This document shows positions 51,215 to 61,292 of a stretch of 64,000 nt of DNA, piece by piece; position 1 is the stretch's first letter, and each line of letters begins with the position of its first letter. The stretch comes from Klebsiella huaxiensis (lineage in GTDB: Bacteria; Pseudomonadota; Gammaproteobacteria; Enterobacterales; Enterobacteriaceae), in contig NZ_CP036175.1 of NCBI RefSeq assembly GCF_003261575.2, positions 5,642,001 to 5,706,000 on the forward strand, given 5' to 3'. The notes beneath the pieces are model-generated. The model saw nothing but the letters and a program-made list of their open reading frames with translations, was not told the origin of the DNA and searched no databases. The position numbers and the translations under genes were made by a program.

Positions 51215-53362
51215 ATGAAAAAAGTCGTCACGGTTTGCCCATATTGCGCATCAGGTTGCAAAATCAACCTGGTGGTCGATAACGGCAAAATCGTCCGGGC
51301 TGAGGCGGCGCAGGGGAAAACCAACCAGGGTACCCTGTGTCTGAAAGGCTATTATGGCTGGGATTTCATTAACGATACCCAGATCCTGACCCCACGCCTC
51401 AAAACCCCAATGATCCGTCGCCAGCGTGGCGGCAAACTGGAATCCGTCTCCTGGGATGAGGCGCTCGACTACGTCGCCACCCGTCTCAGCGCCATTAAAG
51501 AGAAGTATGGCCCTGACGCAATTCAGACTACCGGTTCGTCCCGCGGGACGGGTAATGAAACTAACTATGTGATGCAAAAATTCGCGCGCGCCGTTATTGG
51601 TACTAATAACGTCGACTGCTGCGCTCGCGTCTGACACGGCCCTTCGGTTGCAGGTCTGCACCAATCGGTCGGTAACGGCGCTATGAGTAATGCCATCACT
51701 GAGATCGACAATACCGATCTCGTATTTATCTTCGGGTACAACCCGGCAGATTCACACCCTATTGTGGCGAATCACGTAATTAACGCCAAACGCAATGGGG
51801 CGAAAATTATTGTCTGCGATCCGCGTAAAATCGAAACCGCGCGCATTGCCGATATGCACATTGCGTTGAAGAACGGCTCGAACATCGCGCTACTCAACGC
51901 CATCGGGCACGTCATTATTGAAGAGGATCTCTACGATAAATCCTTCGTCGCCAGCCGTTCTGAGGGCTTCGAGGAGTATCGCAAAATCGTCGAAGGCTAT
52001 ACGCCGGAGTCGGTGGAAGAGATTACCGGCGTCAGCGCTCAGGAGATCCGCACCTGCGCCCGTATGTACGCCAGCGCGAAATCCGCCGCCATTCTGTGGG
52101 GTATGGGCGTCACCCAGTTCTACCAAGGCGTGGAGACCGTACGTTCTCTGACCAGCCTGGCGATCCTGACCGGCAACCTCGGCAAGCCGAGCGTTGGCGT
52201 CAACCCGGTGCGTGGTCAGAACAACGTTCAGGGTGCTTGCGATATGGGTGCGCTGCCGGATACTTATCCCGGCTATCAGTACGTCAAGTTCCCGGAAAAC
52301 CGCGAGAAATTCGCCAAAGCCTGGGGCGTTGACAGCCTGCCGGAACATACCGGTTATCGCATCAGCGAACTGCCACATCGCGCGGCGCACGGTGAAGTGC
52401 GGGCGGCGTACATCATGGGTGAAGATCCGCTTCAGACCGACGCCGAGCTGTCCGCCGTGCGTAAAGCGTTTGAAGAGCTGGAACTGGTTATCGTCCAGGA
52501 TATTTTCATGACCAAAACCGCATCGGCGGCTGATGTCATCCTGCCGTCCACTTCGTGGGGCGAGCATGAAGGTGTCTATACCGCAGCGGACCGTGGCTTC
52601 CAGCGCTTCTTTAAAGCGGTTGAACCGAAGTGGGATCTGAAAACCGACTGGCAGATTATCAGCGAAATCGCCACTCGGATGGGCTACAAGATGCATTACA
52701 ACAACACCCAGGAAATTTGGGACGAGTTGCGTCATCTGTGCCCGGATTTCGTTGGCGCGACCTACGAGAAAATGGGCGAGCTGGGCTACATTATGTGGCC
52801 GTGCCGCGATGAATCCGACGCCGATCAGGGGACCTCTTATCTGTTTAAAGAGAAGTTCGATACCCCGAATGGTCTGGCGCAGTTCTTCACCTGCGACTGG
52901 GTCGCGCCGATTGACAAGCTCACCGAGCAGTACCCGATGGTGCTGTCGACGGTGCGTGAAGTCGGCCACTACTCGTGCCGCTCGATGACCGGTAACTGTG
53001 CGGCGCTGGCCGCGCTGGCGGATGAACCTGGCTATGCGCAAATCAATACCACCGATGCCGAACGTTTGGGCATTGAGGATGAAGCGCTGGTGTGGGTTAA
53101 CTCGCGCAAAGGCCGCATTATCACTCGCGCGCAGGTCAGCGATCGTCCGAACAAAGGGGCGGTCTATATGACCTACCAGTGGTGGATTGGCGCCTGTAAC
53201 GAGCTGGTGACCGAGAACCTGAGCCCAATAACCAAAACGCCGGAGTACAAGTACTGTGCCGTCAACATTGAGCGGATTAGCGATCAACGTGCCGCCGAGC
53301 AGTATGTGATTGACGAGTACAACAAGCTGAAATCCCGTCTGCGCGAAAGCGCAATGGGTTAA
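51215..53362 (+). CDS. fdhF: FdhF, selenocysteine formate dehydrogenase H
   Basis: 715 residues with a TGA at codon 140 (51632-51634) decoded as selenocysteine. 4Fe-4S ligands C8, C11, C15 and C42 (VCPYCASGC, GTLCLKG). The context CCARV-Sec-HGPSV is the molybdopterin-binding active site. C-terminal molydopterin dinucleotide domain follows. Oxidises formate to CO2 in the formate hydrogenlyase complex under fermentation. Same length and Sec position as E. coli. Gene callers that read TGA as stop break it into two pieces (51215-51634 and 51683 on). Confidence 0.97.
51632..51671 (+). promoter_or_regulatory. Bacterial SECIS element in fdhF
   Basis: Directly after TGA, a hairpin with apical loop around GGTCT (51653-51657) flanked by GGTTGCA and TGCACC and a bulged T, nearly identical to the E. 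coli fdhF element that binds SelB. Confidence 0.92.
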
Positions 53363-53431
53363 TCAAGCCGCCTCCCCGGAGGCGGTGCTTCTCATCTGTC
53401 CGTGCTACCGGACCACAGACAACTGTGAATT

Positions 53432-53469
53432 TGTAGCCCGGGCAAGGCGCGTTAGCGCCGCCCCCGGGA
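53432..53469. repeat. REP-like palindrome between fdhF and yjcO
   Basis: GTAGCCCGGGCAAGGCGC facing GCGCCGCCCCCGGG; same family as 29155-29189. Confidence 0.7.
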
Positions 53470-53584
53470 AACAGACGGCACTATTGTTCGGGTAAAGCAT
53501 GGGAACTCCCCACGAGTTCCCGTCGTTTTCTTCTTCTTCGCCTCCCTTTATACTGCTCACTATGTCCTCTACCGATAATAAAAA

Positions 53585-54268
53585 ATGAAATACCTCTCTT
53601 TACTGCTGGTGATAGTAAGCCTCACCGCAGGAGCCATGGAACCTGGCAGCCAATACAAACAGCAAGCCGAAGCGGGCGATCCGCGCGCACAATATTACCT
53701 GGCGGATACTTACGTCAGCTTCGGTGATTTTCCGCAGGCCGAATACTGGGCGCAAAAAGCGGCTGACAAGGGTGACGGTGATGCGCTGGCGTTGTTGGCC
53801 CAGCTTAAGATTCGTAATCCGCAGCAGGCCGACTATCACCAGGCCAAGGCGCTGGCAGAACAATCCGTGCAGGTTGGCAGCAAGGCGGGTGAAATTGTTC
53901 TCGCTCGGGTGCTGGTGAACCAGCAGGCCGGAACGCCGAACTATCCGCACGCCATTACGCTGTTGCAGGATGCCGCGCGGGACCCGGAAAGCGACTCCGC
54001 TGTCGACGCCCAAATGCTGCTGGGATTGATCTACGCCAGCGGCGTTCATCCGCCGGAAGATGACGCAAAGGCGACGCAGTACTTTAAAGAGAGCTCCGCT
54101 CTCTCCCGCACTGGCTATGCCGAATACTGGGCCGGAATGCTGTTCCAGCAAGGGGAAAAAGGCTTTATTGAACCGAATAAACAGAAAGCGCTGCACTGGC
54201 TCAATGTCAGCTGTCAGGAAGGGTTTGATACCGGGTGCGAAGAGTTCGACAGGATAAGTAAAAGATAA
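53585..54268 (+). CDS. yjcO: YjcO, Sel1-repeat periplasmic protein
   Basis: 227 residues. Short signal peptide (MKYLSLLLVIVSLTAGA), then four or so Sel1/TPR-like units with the A..G...A...L A pattern (AEAGDPRAQYYLADTY, AADKGDGDALALLAQL, DAQMLLGLIYASG, TGYAEYWAGMLFQQG). C-terminal cysteine pair (SCQEGFDTGC). Protein-protein adaptor of unknown partner. Lies between fdhF and gltP as in E. coli. Confidence 0.93.
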   Translation: MKYLSLLLVIVSLTAGAMEPGSQYKQQAEAGDPRAQYYLADTYVSFGDFPQAEYWAQKAADKGDGDALALLAQLKIRNPQQADYHQAKALAEQSVQVGSKAGEIVLARVLVNQQAGTPNYPHAITLLQDAARDPESDSAVDAQMLLGLIYASGVHPPEDDAKATQYFKESSALSRTGYAEYWAGMLFQQGEKGFIEPNKQKALHWLNVSCQEGFDTGCEEFDRISKR

Positions 54269-54271
54269 GAA

Positions 54272-54305
54272 AAAGCCCGATGCGATGCACCGGGCTTTGT
54301 TTTTA
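54272..54305. terminator. Terminator between convergent yjcO and gltP
   Basis: AAAGCCCG and CGGGCTTT around an 11-base loop, then GTTTTTATT; A-run on the other side for gltP. Confidence 0.8.
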
Positions 54306-55631
54306 TTGCGCCGTTTTATCAAATTTGCCCAGCACTTCACGCTCATACGCCAGCGCTTTTTTGCGGTCAAACTTGTGCTCCCACTTGGCGATAACCAGTA
54401 CCGCCAGCGCGTTACCCACTACGTTCAGCGCGGTACGCGCCATATCGAGGATACGGTCAACGCCAGCAATGAACGCCAGACCTTCCAGCGGAATCCCCAC
54501 GCTGCCCAGCGTCGCCAGCAGCACCACGAAGGAGACGCCCGGTACGCCCGCAATCCCTTTCGACGTCACCATCAGCGTCAGTACGAGGGTAATTTCCTGC
54601 CAGATGGACAGATCAATACCGTACAGCTGGGCAATAAAGATGGCCGCGATACTCTGGTACAACGTTGAGCCATCGAGGTTAAACGAGTAGCCGGTCGGTA
54701 CCACGAAGCTGGTGATCGCCGCCGGCGCGCCATAGGCTTCCATCTTCTCGATAATTCGCGGCAGCACGCTTTCAGAGCTGGCGGTGGAGTACGCCAGAAT
54801 CAGCTCATCTTTCAGAATGCGAATCAGGATCCAGATACTTAGCCCGCATACACGCGCCACGATGCCCAGCACCACCAGTGCGAAAAACAGAATCGCGAAG
54901 TAAACCAGAATCACCAGCTTCGCCAGCGGCCACAGTGAGGCGAAGCCGAAGGTCGCCACGGTCACCGAGATCAGCGCAAATACCCCGATCGGCGCATAGC
55001 GCATCACCATGTGCGTCACTTTAAACATGGTTTCGGAGATGGAGCGGAACACCGTGACCAGCGGTTCACGATGGGTGGCGGGCAGCGAAGATAACCCTAA
55101 GCCGAACAGCACCGAGAAGAAAATAATCGGCAGCATGTCGCCTTTCGCCATCGACGCCACGATATTGGTCGGCACCAGCGAAAGGATCGTGCCCATGAAA
55201 CCATGCGCGTGACTCTGCACTTCCGCCGTGGTGCTCTGATATTTTGAAATATCCACCGCCGCCAGTTGCGACATATCGATCCCGGTTCCCGGCTGGAAAA
55301 CGTTAGCCAGGGTAATCCCCAGCACGATCGCCACCGTAGTGATCACTTCAAAATAGATAATGGTTTTCGCGCCGATACGGCCCAGCTGTTTCGCATCACC
55401 CACGCCCGCAATGCCAACCACCAGGGTCGAAATCACAATCGGTACAACGATCATTTTTATCAGATGGATAAAGATATCGCCGGCAGGCGTCAGGAGATTC
55501 GAGATTAACCAGTCGCGGCTTTCAGCGTGGTAATGCAGGTAACTACCCAGAAGTATGCCCAGCACCAGGGCCAGCAAAATTTGCCAGGCCAGGCTGACTT
55601 TTGTTTTTTTCTTCACTACAGACTTCCTCAA
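54303..55631 (-). CDS. gltP: GltP, glutamate/aspartate:H+ symporter
   Basis: 442 residues, DAACS family. Eight membrane helices and two re-entrant loops; signatures AYSTASSESVLPRIIEKMEA (Ser-rich hairpin), VPTGYSFNLDGSTLYQSIAA, then SKGIAGVPGVSFVVLLATL and AGVDRILDMARTALNVVGNA (substrate-binding Arg/Asp/Asn). The 55632-56027 region is shared with acs. Confidence 0.95.
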   Translation of the reverse strand: MRKSVVKKKTKVSLAWQILLALVLGILLGSYLHYHAESRDWLISNLLTPAGDIFIHLIKMIVVPIVISTLVVGIAGVGDAKQLGRIGAKTIIYFEVITTVAIVLGITLANVFQPGTGIDMSQLAAVDISKYQSTTAEVQSHAHGFMGTILSLVPTNIVASMAKGDMLPIIFFSVLFGLGLSSLPATHREPLVTVFRSISETMFKVTHMVMRYAPIGVFALISVTVATFGFASLWPLAKLVILVYFAILFFALVVLGIVARVCGLSIWILIRILKDELILAYSTASSESVLPRIIEKMEAYGAPAAITSFVVPTGYSFNLDGSTLYQSIAAIFIAQLYGIDLSIWQEITLVLTLMVTSKGIAGVPGVSFVVLLATLGSVGIPLEGLAFIAGVDRILDMARTALNVVGNALAVLVIAKWEHKFDRKKALAYEREVLGKFDKTAQ

Positions 55632-56027
55632 TGAAAGGCACCATTCCAGGAGGTAATGACGCCTACTGAAAGGGGTATGAATTGTGTTGCGTTGCTTTAT
55701 AGGATTATTTAACGCGCAGTATCAGTATCATTTGCACGGCATGCTGCGCAAGTCTTTAAGAACAGGGGTTTAATCTTGTTTTCTGCATAAACTCGCTAAT
55801 ATTGTCGCCTTACATTGCATAAGTATTTGTTATAAAAAATATTTAATATATTCATTTTCTATAAATCATCATAAGAAATTATTTCATCTCAAAGTTTCAT
55901 TTGATTGCTTTTCATTCAATTTAATTATTGCGTGATCTGCCCCCCAAATAGCAAACAAAGCCGCCAAAGCCCCTACTATTAACGTTTATTTGACATATAT
56001 TTAACAACCTACAGGAGAAAAAAAGCC
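55632..56027. other. Divergent control region gltP / acs
   Basis: 396 AT-rich bases with no gene. It must carry gltP and acs promoters; acs is CRP-controlled in E. coli, but I could not name a clear full CRP site. The nrfABCDEFG operon that E. coli has between gltP and acs is absent. Confidence 0.5.
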
Positions 56028-57986
56028 ATGAGCCAAATACACAAACACTCTATTCCCGCTAATATTGCGGAACGCTGCCTGATTAACCCGGAACAGTACC
56101 AGGCGCAGTATCAGCAGTCCGTCACTGACCCCGATGCCTTCTGGGGCGAGCAGGGCAAAATCCTTGACTGGATCAAACCCTATACTCGCGTGAAAAACAC
56201 CTCTTTCGCGCCGGGCAACATTTCTATCAAATGGTACGAAGACGGCACGCTGAATCTGGCGGCTAACTGCCTCGATCGCCATCTGGCGGAGCGCGGTGAC
56301 CAGACGGCGATCATCTGGGAAGGCGACGACGCCAGCCAGAGCAAAAATATCACTTATCGCGAGCTGCACCACGATGTCTGCCGCTTTGCCAACGTCCTGC
56401 TCGACCTCGGCATTAAAAAGGGCGACGTTGTTGCTATCTATATGCCGATGGTGCCGGAAGCAGCGGTGGCGATGCTGGCCTGCGCCCGCATCGGCGCTAT
56501 CCACTCGGTAATTTTCGGCGGCTTCTCACCCGAAGCGGTTGCTGGTCGCATCATCGATTCAAACTCCCGTCTGGTTATTACCTCAGATGAAGGGCTACGC
56601 GCCGGTCGCGCAATCCCGCTGAAGAAAAACGTCGACGACGCGTTAAAAAACCCGAATGTGAAAAGTATTGAGAACGTCGTGGTGCTCAAACGCACCGGCG
56701 GCAAAATCGACTGGCAGGAAGGCCGTGACCTGTGGTGGAGCGACCTGATTGAGAAAGCCAGCGCGGAGCATCAGCCGGAAGAGATGAACGCCGAAGACCC
56801 GCTGTTCATCCTTTATACCTCCGGCTCGACCGGTAAACCCAAAGGCGTACTGCATACTACCGGCGGCTACCTGGTCTATGCGGCCTCGACCTTTAAATAC
56901 GTCTTCGACTATCATCCGGGCGATATCTACTGGTGTACCGCCGACGTCGGCTGGGTCACCGGCCATAGCTACCTGCTGTACGGCCCGCTGGCCTGCGGCG
57001 CGACGACGCTGATGTTCGAAGGCGTGCCAAACTGGCCAACCCCGGCGCGCATGTGTCAGGTGGTGGATAAACACCAAGTTAACATTCTCTATACCGCGCC
57101 AACGGCGATCCGTGCGCTGATGGCGGAAGGCGATAAAGCCATTGAGGGCACTGACCGCACTTCCCTGCGCATTCTGGGTTCCGTCGGCGAGCCGATTAAC
57201 CCGGAAGCCTGGGAGTGGTACTGGAAGAAAATAGGCAACGAGAAATGTCCGGTGATGGACACCTGGTGGCAGACCGAAACCGGCGGCTTTATGATCACCC
57301 CGCTGCCGGGTGCCATTGAGCTGAAAGCTGGTTCCGCCACTCGCCCGTTCTTTGGCGTCCAGCCGGTACTGGTAGATAACGAAGGCACGCCGCTGGAAGG
57401 CGCGACCGAAGGCAACCTGGCCATCGCCGACTCCTGGCCGGGCCAGGCGCGCACGCTATTTGGCGACCATGAACGCTTCGAGCAGACCTACTTCTCCACC
57501 TTTAAAAATATGTACTTCAGCGGCGACGGCGCGCGTCGTGATGAAGATGGTTACTACTGGATCACCGGTCGCGTCGATGACGTACTGAACGTCTCCGGGC
57601 ACCGTCTGGGTACCGCCGAAATTGAATCGGCGCTGGTGTCGCACCCGAAAATCGCTGAAGCGGCAGTGGTAGGCATTCCGCATAACATCAAAGGCCAGGC
57701 CATCTACGCCTATGTCACGCTCAATCATGGCGAAGAACCCTCGCCGGAGCTGTACGCAGAAGTACGCAACTGGATACGCAAAGAGATTGGGCCATTGGCC
57801 ACGCCGGACATCCTGCACTGGACCGATTCACTACCGAAAACCCGCTCGGGGAAAATCATGCGCCGTATTCTGCGCAAGATTGCCGCGGGCGATACCAGTA
57901 ACCTTGGCGATACTTCAACGCTCGCCGATCCTGGCGTGGTGGAAAAACTGCTCGAAGAGAAGCAGGCCATCGCTATGCCATCATAA
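56028..57986 (+). CDS. acs: Acs, acetyl-CoA synthetase
   Basis: 652 residues, same as E. coli. ATP loop YTSGSTGKPKGV, VGWVTGHSYLLYGPLACGAT, WWQTETGG, and the regulatory lysine near residue 609 in PKTRSGKIMRRILRKIA (acetylated by Pat, deacetylated by CobB). Activates acetate at low concentration via acetyl-AMP. First gene of acs-yjcH-actP. AGGAGAAAA precedes the ATG. Confidence 0.97.
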   Translation: MSQIHKHSIPANIAERCLINPEQYQAQYQQSVTDPDAFWGEQGKILDWIKPYTRVKNTSFAPGNISIKWYEDGTLNLAANCLDRHLAERGDQTAIIWEGDDASQSKNITYRELHHDVCRFANVLLDLGIKKGDVVAIYMPMVPEAAVAMLACARIGAIHSVIFGGFSPEAVAGRIIDSNSRLVITSDEGLRAGRAIPLKKNVDDALKNPNVKSIENVVVLKRTGGKIDWQEGRDLWWSDLIEKASAEHQPEEMNAEDPLFILYTSGSTGKPKGVLHTTGGYLVYAASTFKYVFDYHPGDIYWCTADVGWVTGHSYLLYGPLACGATTLMFEGVPNWPTPARMCQVVDKHQVNILYTAPTAIRALMAEGDKAIEGTDRTSLRILGSVGEPINPEAWEWYWKKIGNEKCPVMDTWWQTETGGFMITPLPGAIELKAGSATRPFFGVQPVLVDNEGTPLEGATEGNLAIADSWPGQARTLFGDHERFEQTYFSTFKNMYFSGDGARRDEDGYYWITGRVDDVLNVSGHRLGTAEIESALVSHPKIAEAAVVGIPHNIKGQAIYAYVTLNHGEEPSPELYAEVRNWIRKEIGPLATPDILHWTDSLPKTRSGKIMRRILRKIAAGDTSNLGDTSTLADPGVVEKLLEEKQAIAMPS

Positions 57987-58002
57987 AAACCGATCCCCTA
58001 CA

Positions 58003-58025
58003 CCCTCTCCCCGTCAGGGGAGAGG
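58003..58025 (+). repeat. CCTCTCCCC palindromic repeat between acs and yjcH
   Basis: CCTCTCCCC and GGGGAGAGG around GTCA, same family as 34954 and 46844; it may reduce read-through to yjcH-actP. Confidence 0.65.
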
Positions 58026-58164
58026 ACATAAAAATACTCCCCAAGGATTTCAGGTAGCAGGAAAGCGGTAAACAGGCTGATTCCCGACAGTTAACTGCCG
58101 GGCGGATGAGTGTTGCCGACAGATGGCGCGTGGATGACGAAAGGGAACCTCTGGAGACGCTACG

Positions 58165-58479
58165 ATGAACGATCAGATTTGTCAGCGGATAGAAAATAGT
58201 GCGCATTTTAGGGAGCTTGTTGCAGCCCGGCAAAGGTTTGCCACCATCCTGTCACTGATTATGCTGGTGATTTATGTGGGCTTTATTTTGCTTATCGCCT
58301 TCGCCCCCGGCTGGTTGGGCACGCCGCTGCATGCGGGAACCAGCGTCACCCGGGGTATTCCGATCGGTATCGGCGTGATTGTTATCTCTTTCGTACTAAC
58401 CGGAATTTACGTCTGGCGGGCAAACGGTGAATTTGACCAGCTGACGAAGAGCATTCTCAGCGAGGTTAAAGCATCATGA
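58165..58479 (+). CDS. yjcH: YjcH, DUF485 membrane protein
   Basis: 104 residues, two membrane helices (residues 27-50 and 63-83). RFATILSLIMLVIYVGFILL and GIPIGIGVIVISFVLTGIYV with the tail YVWRANGEFDQLTKSIL are the DUF485 pattern. Always next to ActP; thought to be an accessory subunit. Overlaps actP by ATGA. Confidence 0.95.
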   Translation: MNDQICQRIENSAHFRELVAARQRFATILSLIMLVIYVGFILLIAFAPGWLGTPLHAGTSVTRGIPIGIGVIVISFVLTGIYVWRANGEFDQLTKSILSEVKAS

Positions 58480-60125
58480 AGAAAGTCCTGACGGCGCTTG
58501 CCGCCACGCTCCCGTTTACCGCCAACGCCGCAGACGCCATCACCGGCGCGGTACAGCGCCAGCCGACCAACTGGCAGGCGATTATCATGTTCCTGATTTT
58601 CGTCGCCCTGACGCTGTACATTACCTATTGGGCGTCAAAACGCGTGCGTTCACGTAGCGACTATTACACCGCAGGCGGCAATATTACCGGCTTCCAGAAC
58701 GGGTTGGCGATTGCCGGTGACTTTATGTCGGCGGCCTCGTTCCTCGGAATTTCTGCGCTGGTGTACACCTCTGGCTACGACGGATTGATCTACTCCCTGG
58801 GCTTCCTGGTTGGCTGGCCAATTATTCTGTTTCTGATCGCCGAGCGCCTGCGTAACCTCGGACGCTACACCTTTGCCGACGTCGCGTCTTATCGTCTCAA
58901 ACAGGGGCCGATTCGCACGCTTTCCGCCTGCGGTTCACTGGTGGTAGTGGCGCTGTATCTGATTGCCCAGATGGTCGGCGCAGGTAAGCTTATCCAACTG
59001 CTGTTCGGCCTCAACTACCACATCGCGGTGGTGCTGGTCGGCGTCCTGATGGTGCTCTACGTCCTGTTTGGCGGCATGCTCGCCACCACCTGGGTGCAGA
59101 TTATCAAAGCAGTGCTGCTACTGTTTGGCGCCAGCTTTATGGCCTTTATGGTGATGAAGCACGTCGGCTTCAGCTTCAATAATTTGTTCACCGAAGCGAT
59201 GTCTGTCCATCCTAAGGGCTCAGCGATTATGAGCCCCGGCGGGCTGGTAAAAGACCCAATATCGGCACTGTCGCTCGGACTCGGCCTGATGTTCGGTACC
59301 GCGGGGTTGCCGCATATTCTGATGCGATTCTTCACCGTGAGCGACGCCAAAGAAGCGCGTAAAAGCGTGTTCTATGCCACCGGCTTTATGGGTTACTTCT
59401 ATATTTTGACCTTTATCATCGGCTTCGGCGCCATCATGCTGGTGGGAGCCAATCCGGCATTTAAAGACGCGGCCGGGCAGCTTATCGGCGGCAACAACAT
59501 GGCGGCGGTACATCTGGCGGATGCGGTCGGCGGCAACCTGTTCCTCGGCTTTATCTCAGCGGTCGCCTTCGCTACTATTCTGGCGGTGGTCGCCGGCCTG
59601 ACGCTGGCGGGCGCATCAGCGGTATCTCACGATCTGTACGCTAACGTCTTTAAGAAAGGCGCAACCGAGCGCGAAGAGCTGAGAGTGTCGAAGATTACAG
59701 TGCTGATTCTGGGCGTGGTGGCGATTCTGCTGGGTATTCTATTTGAGAATCAAAACATCGCGTTTATGGTCGGCCTGGCGTTTTCTATCGCCGCGAGCTG
59801 TAACTTCCCGATTATCCTGCTGTCGATGTACTGGTCGAAGCTGACCACGCGCGGGGCGATGATTGGCGGCTGGCTGGGTCTGCTGACCGCGGTGATTCTG
59901 ATGATCCTCGGTCCGACCATTTGGGTGCAGATCCTTGGTCATGAGAAGGCGATATTCCCGTATGAATATCCGGCGCTGTTCTCTATCGCCATCGCCTTTA
60001 TCGGTATCTGGTTCTTCTCTGCGACCGATAACTCAGAGGAAGGGATGCGCGAGCGCGAGTTGTTCCGCGCGCAGTTTATTCGTTCGCAGACCGGGATCGG
60101 TATCGAGAAAGGTCAGGCGCATTAA
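58476..60125 (+). CDS. actP: ActP, acetate/glycolate permease
   Basis: 549 residues, sodium/solute symporter family with N-terminal signal-like segment and 13 membrane helices. DYYTAGGNITGFQNGLAIAG and GDFMSAASFLGISALVYTSG, then GTAGLPHILMRFFTV are the SSS hallmarks. Imports acetate for Acs. Confidence 0.96.
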   Translation: MKKVLTALAATLPFTANAADAITGAVQRQPTNWQAIIMFLIFVALTLYITYWASKRVRSRSDYYTAGGNITGFQNGLAIAGDFMSAASFLGISALVYTSGYDGLIYSLGFLVGWPIILFLIAERLRNLGRYTFADVASYRLKQGPIRTLSACGSLVVVALYLIAQMVGAGKLIQLLFGLNYHIAVVLVGVLMVLYVLFGGMLATTWVQIIKAVLLLFGASFMAFMVMKHVGFSFNNLFTEAMSVHPKGSAIMSPGGLVKDPISALSLGLGLMFGTAGLPHILMRFFTVSDAKEARKSVFYATGFMGYFYILTFIIGFGAIMLVGANPAFKDAAGQLIGGNNMAAVHLADAVGGNLFLGFISAVAFATILAVVAGLTLAGASAVSHDLYANVFKKGATEREELRVSKITVLILGVVAILLGILFENQNIAFMVGLAFSIAASCNFPIILLSMYWSKLTTRGAMIGGWLGLLTAVILMILGPTIWVQILGHEKAIFPYEYPALFSIAIAFIGIWFFSATDNSEEGMRERELFRAQFIRSQTGIGIEKGQAH

Positions 60126-60134
60126 TGATGACTT

Positions 60135-60166
60135 ATTCCCCGGTCGGCAGACCGGGGAATTTTTAT
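60135..60166. terminator. Strong terminator after actP
   Basis: ATTCCCCGGTC and GACCGGGGAAT (perfect 11 bp, loop GGCA), then TTTTTATA. It ends the acs operon and faces the last fimbrial gene. Confidence 0.88.
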
Positions 60167-60169
60167 ATG

Positions 60170-61270
60170 CTAGTTGTAGGTAAACGTTATTGTTCCGCTT
60201 GCGTTGGCAGTTCCCGGCGTCACTTCAGAACCGGTTTTGTAATAGTTGGTCGAAAAATACAGCGTGTCTGTCCCTGACGCACCACCGGTGTTATTTGGAT
60301 CGGAGAAAATGGTGTAACTGGCCTCTGCTTCAGAGTTCGTCACCGTCGTTCTGTTGACCTGATCGAATACCCTGTAGATGGAGGTATTCATAGATAGCGG
60401 CGCGCCGTTGAGATTCAACTGTACCCCTACACCGGTCGCCACATTCTCGCCGGGCGTTAGTGCAATCACAGTATGATCTGGGTTATCGCCCTCTGCTTCC
60501 GTCGCGCTAATGCGCATTTGCACATTTGTTCCTGGCTCACAGGTCAGTGTGAGCGTTTGCTGGGCAGAACCGACTTTGTTAGAAAGATTAAATTCACTCG
60601 TTTTAACCGAACCCATTGGGAAATTCAGTGCGGTTGTGCTTGCCGTACATCCCATGGGAACGAGCTGAATATTGGTTGTACCACTGATATGCAGCTGAGA
60701 AATAACAAATTCACCGTCGCTGTCTTTAATTGCAACGGTTGATACCGGATCGGTAAAGCTTAGAGAACTATTACTGTTAATTTTCCCCCCTGTTGCAACG
60801 AGCTGTAGTTGGTATACGGGGGAATAATTCGTATGTGCATAGTGAACAAAAAAGGTCGTTTTTCCAAGAGAAAAATCAGCATCACCAATATGATGTTCAC
60901 TGCTATCGGCATTAAATGGAGTAGAGCTACCTTCATATTCACCCGTAGTATTTAACCACACATTAACCCTGATACCAACTCCCGGCACCGATGTTGCGTA
61001 GATATTATTGCCAATGAGCGCATTAGCCATTCCTGATGTCCAGGTAAAGCGGGCATATAAATTACCGGTACAATTGAGAACATTAGTTTGTGAATGGTAT
61101 ATTTTTCCTGAATCATAAATAACAGTCCCAGAAGAATAACTCCCGGCGCTAAGCAATATTTTAGGCGGTAAATTAGCGATAAACACATCACCACCATTTA
61201 ACCCATAGTTACAGGCCCACACATAACACGGAGAAATTAATAAAAGAACAAGTAAAAAATATTTTTTCAT
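60170..61270 (-). CDS. Two-domain fimbrial tip adhesin (FimH-like)
   Basis: 366 residues from the ATG at 61270 (GGTGGGG ahead); an ATG at 61309 is weaker. Signal peptide ends near CYVWA, so the mature protein starts CNYG. The N-terminal about 190 residues form a lectin-like domain (GGDVFIANLPPKI opening). The C-terminal pilin domain starts near MGCTASTTALNFPMGSVKTS and ends with the donor-strand groove tail GTITFTYN. Terminal position after usher and minor subunit fits a tip adhesin. Ligand unknown; the receptor pocket cannot be read from sequence alone. Confidence 0.82.
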   Translation of the reverse strand: MKKYFLLVLLLISPCYVWACNYGLNGGDVFIANLPPKILLSAGSYSSGTVIYDSGKIYHSQTNVLNCTGNLYARFTWTSGMANALIGNNIYATSVPGVGIRVNVWLNTTGEYEGSSTPFNADSSEHHIGDADFSLGKTTFFVHYAHTNYSPVYQLQLVATGGKINSNSSLSFTDPVSTVAIKDSDGEFVISQLHISGTTNIQLVPMGCTASTTALNFPMGSVKTSEFNLSNKVGSAQQTLTLTCEPGTNVQMRISATEAEGDNPDHTVIALTPGENVATGVGVQLNLNGAPLSMNTSIYRVFDQVNRTTVTNSEAEASYTIFSDPNNTGGASGTDTLYFSTNYYKTGSEVTPGTANASGTITFTYN

Positions 61271-61292
61271 ATAAACCCCACCAAAAATCGTA

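Noticed and set aside
51632..51634. Nonsense mutation splitting a formate dehydrogenase
   Set aside because: Codon 140 and the following SECIS hairpin match E. coli fdhF; the TGA encodes selenocysteine.
51890..53287. 465-codon minus-strand open frame opposite fdhF
   Set aside because: Shadow of a GC-rich gene; fdhF on the other strand is certain.
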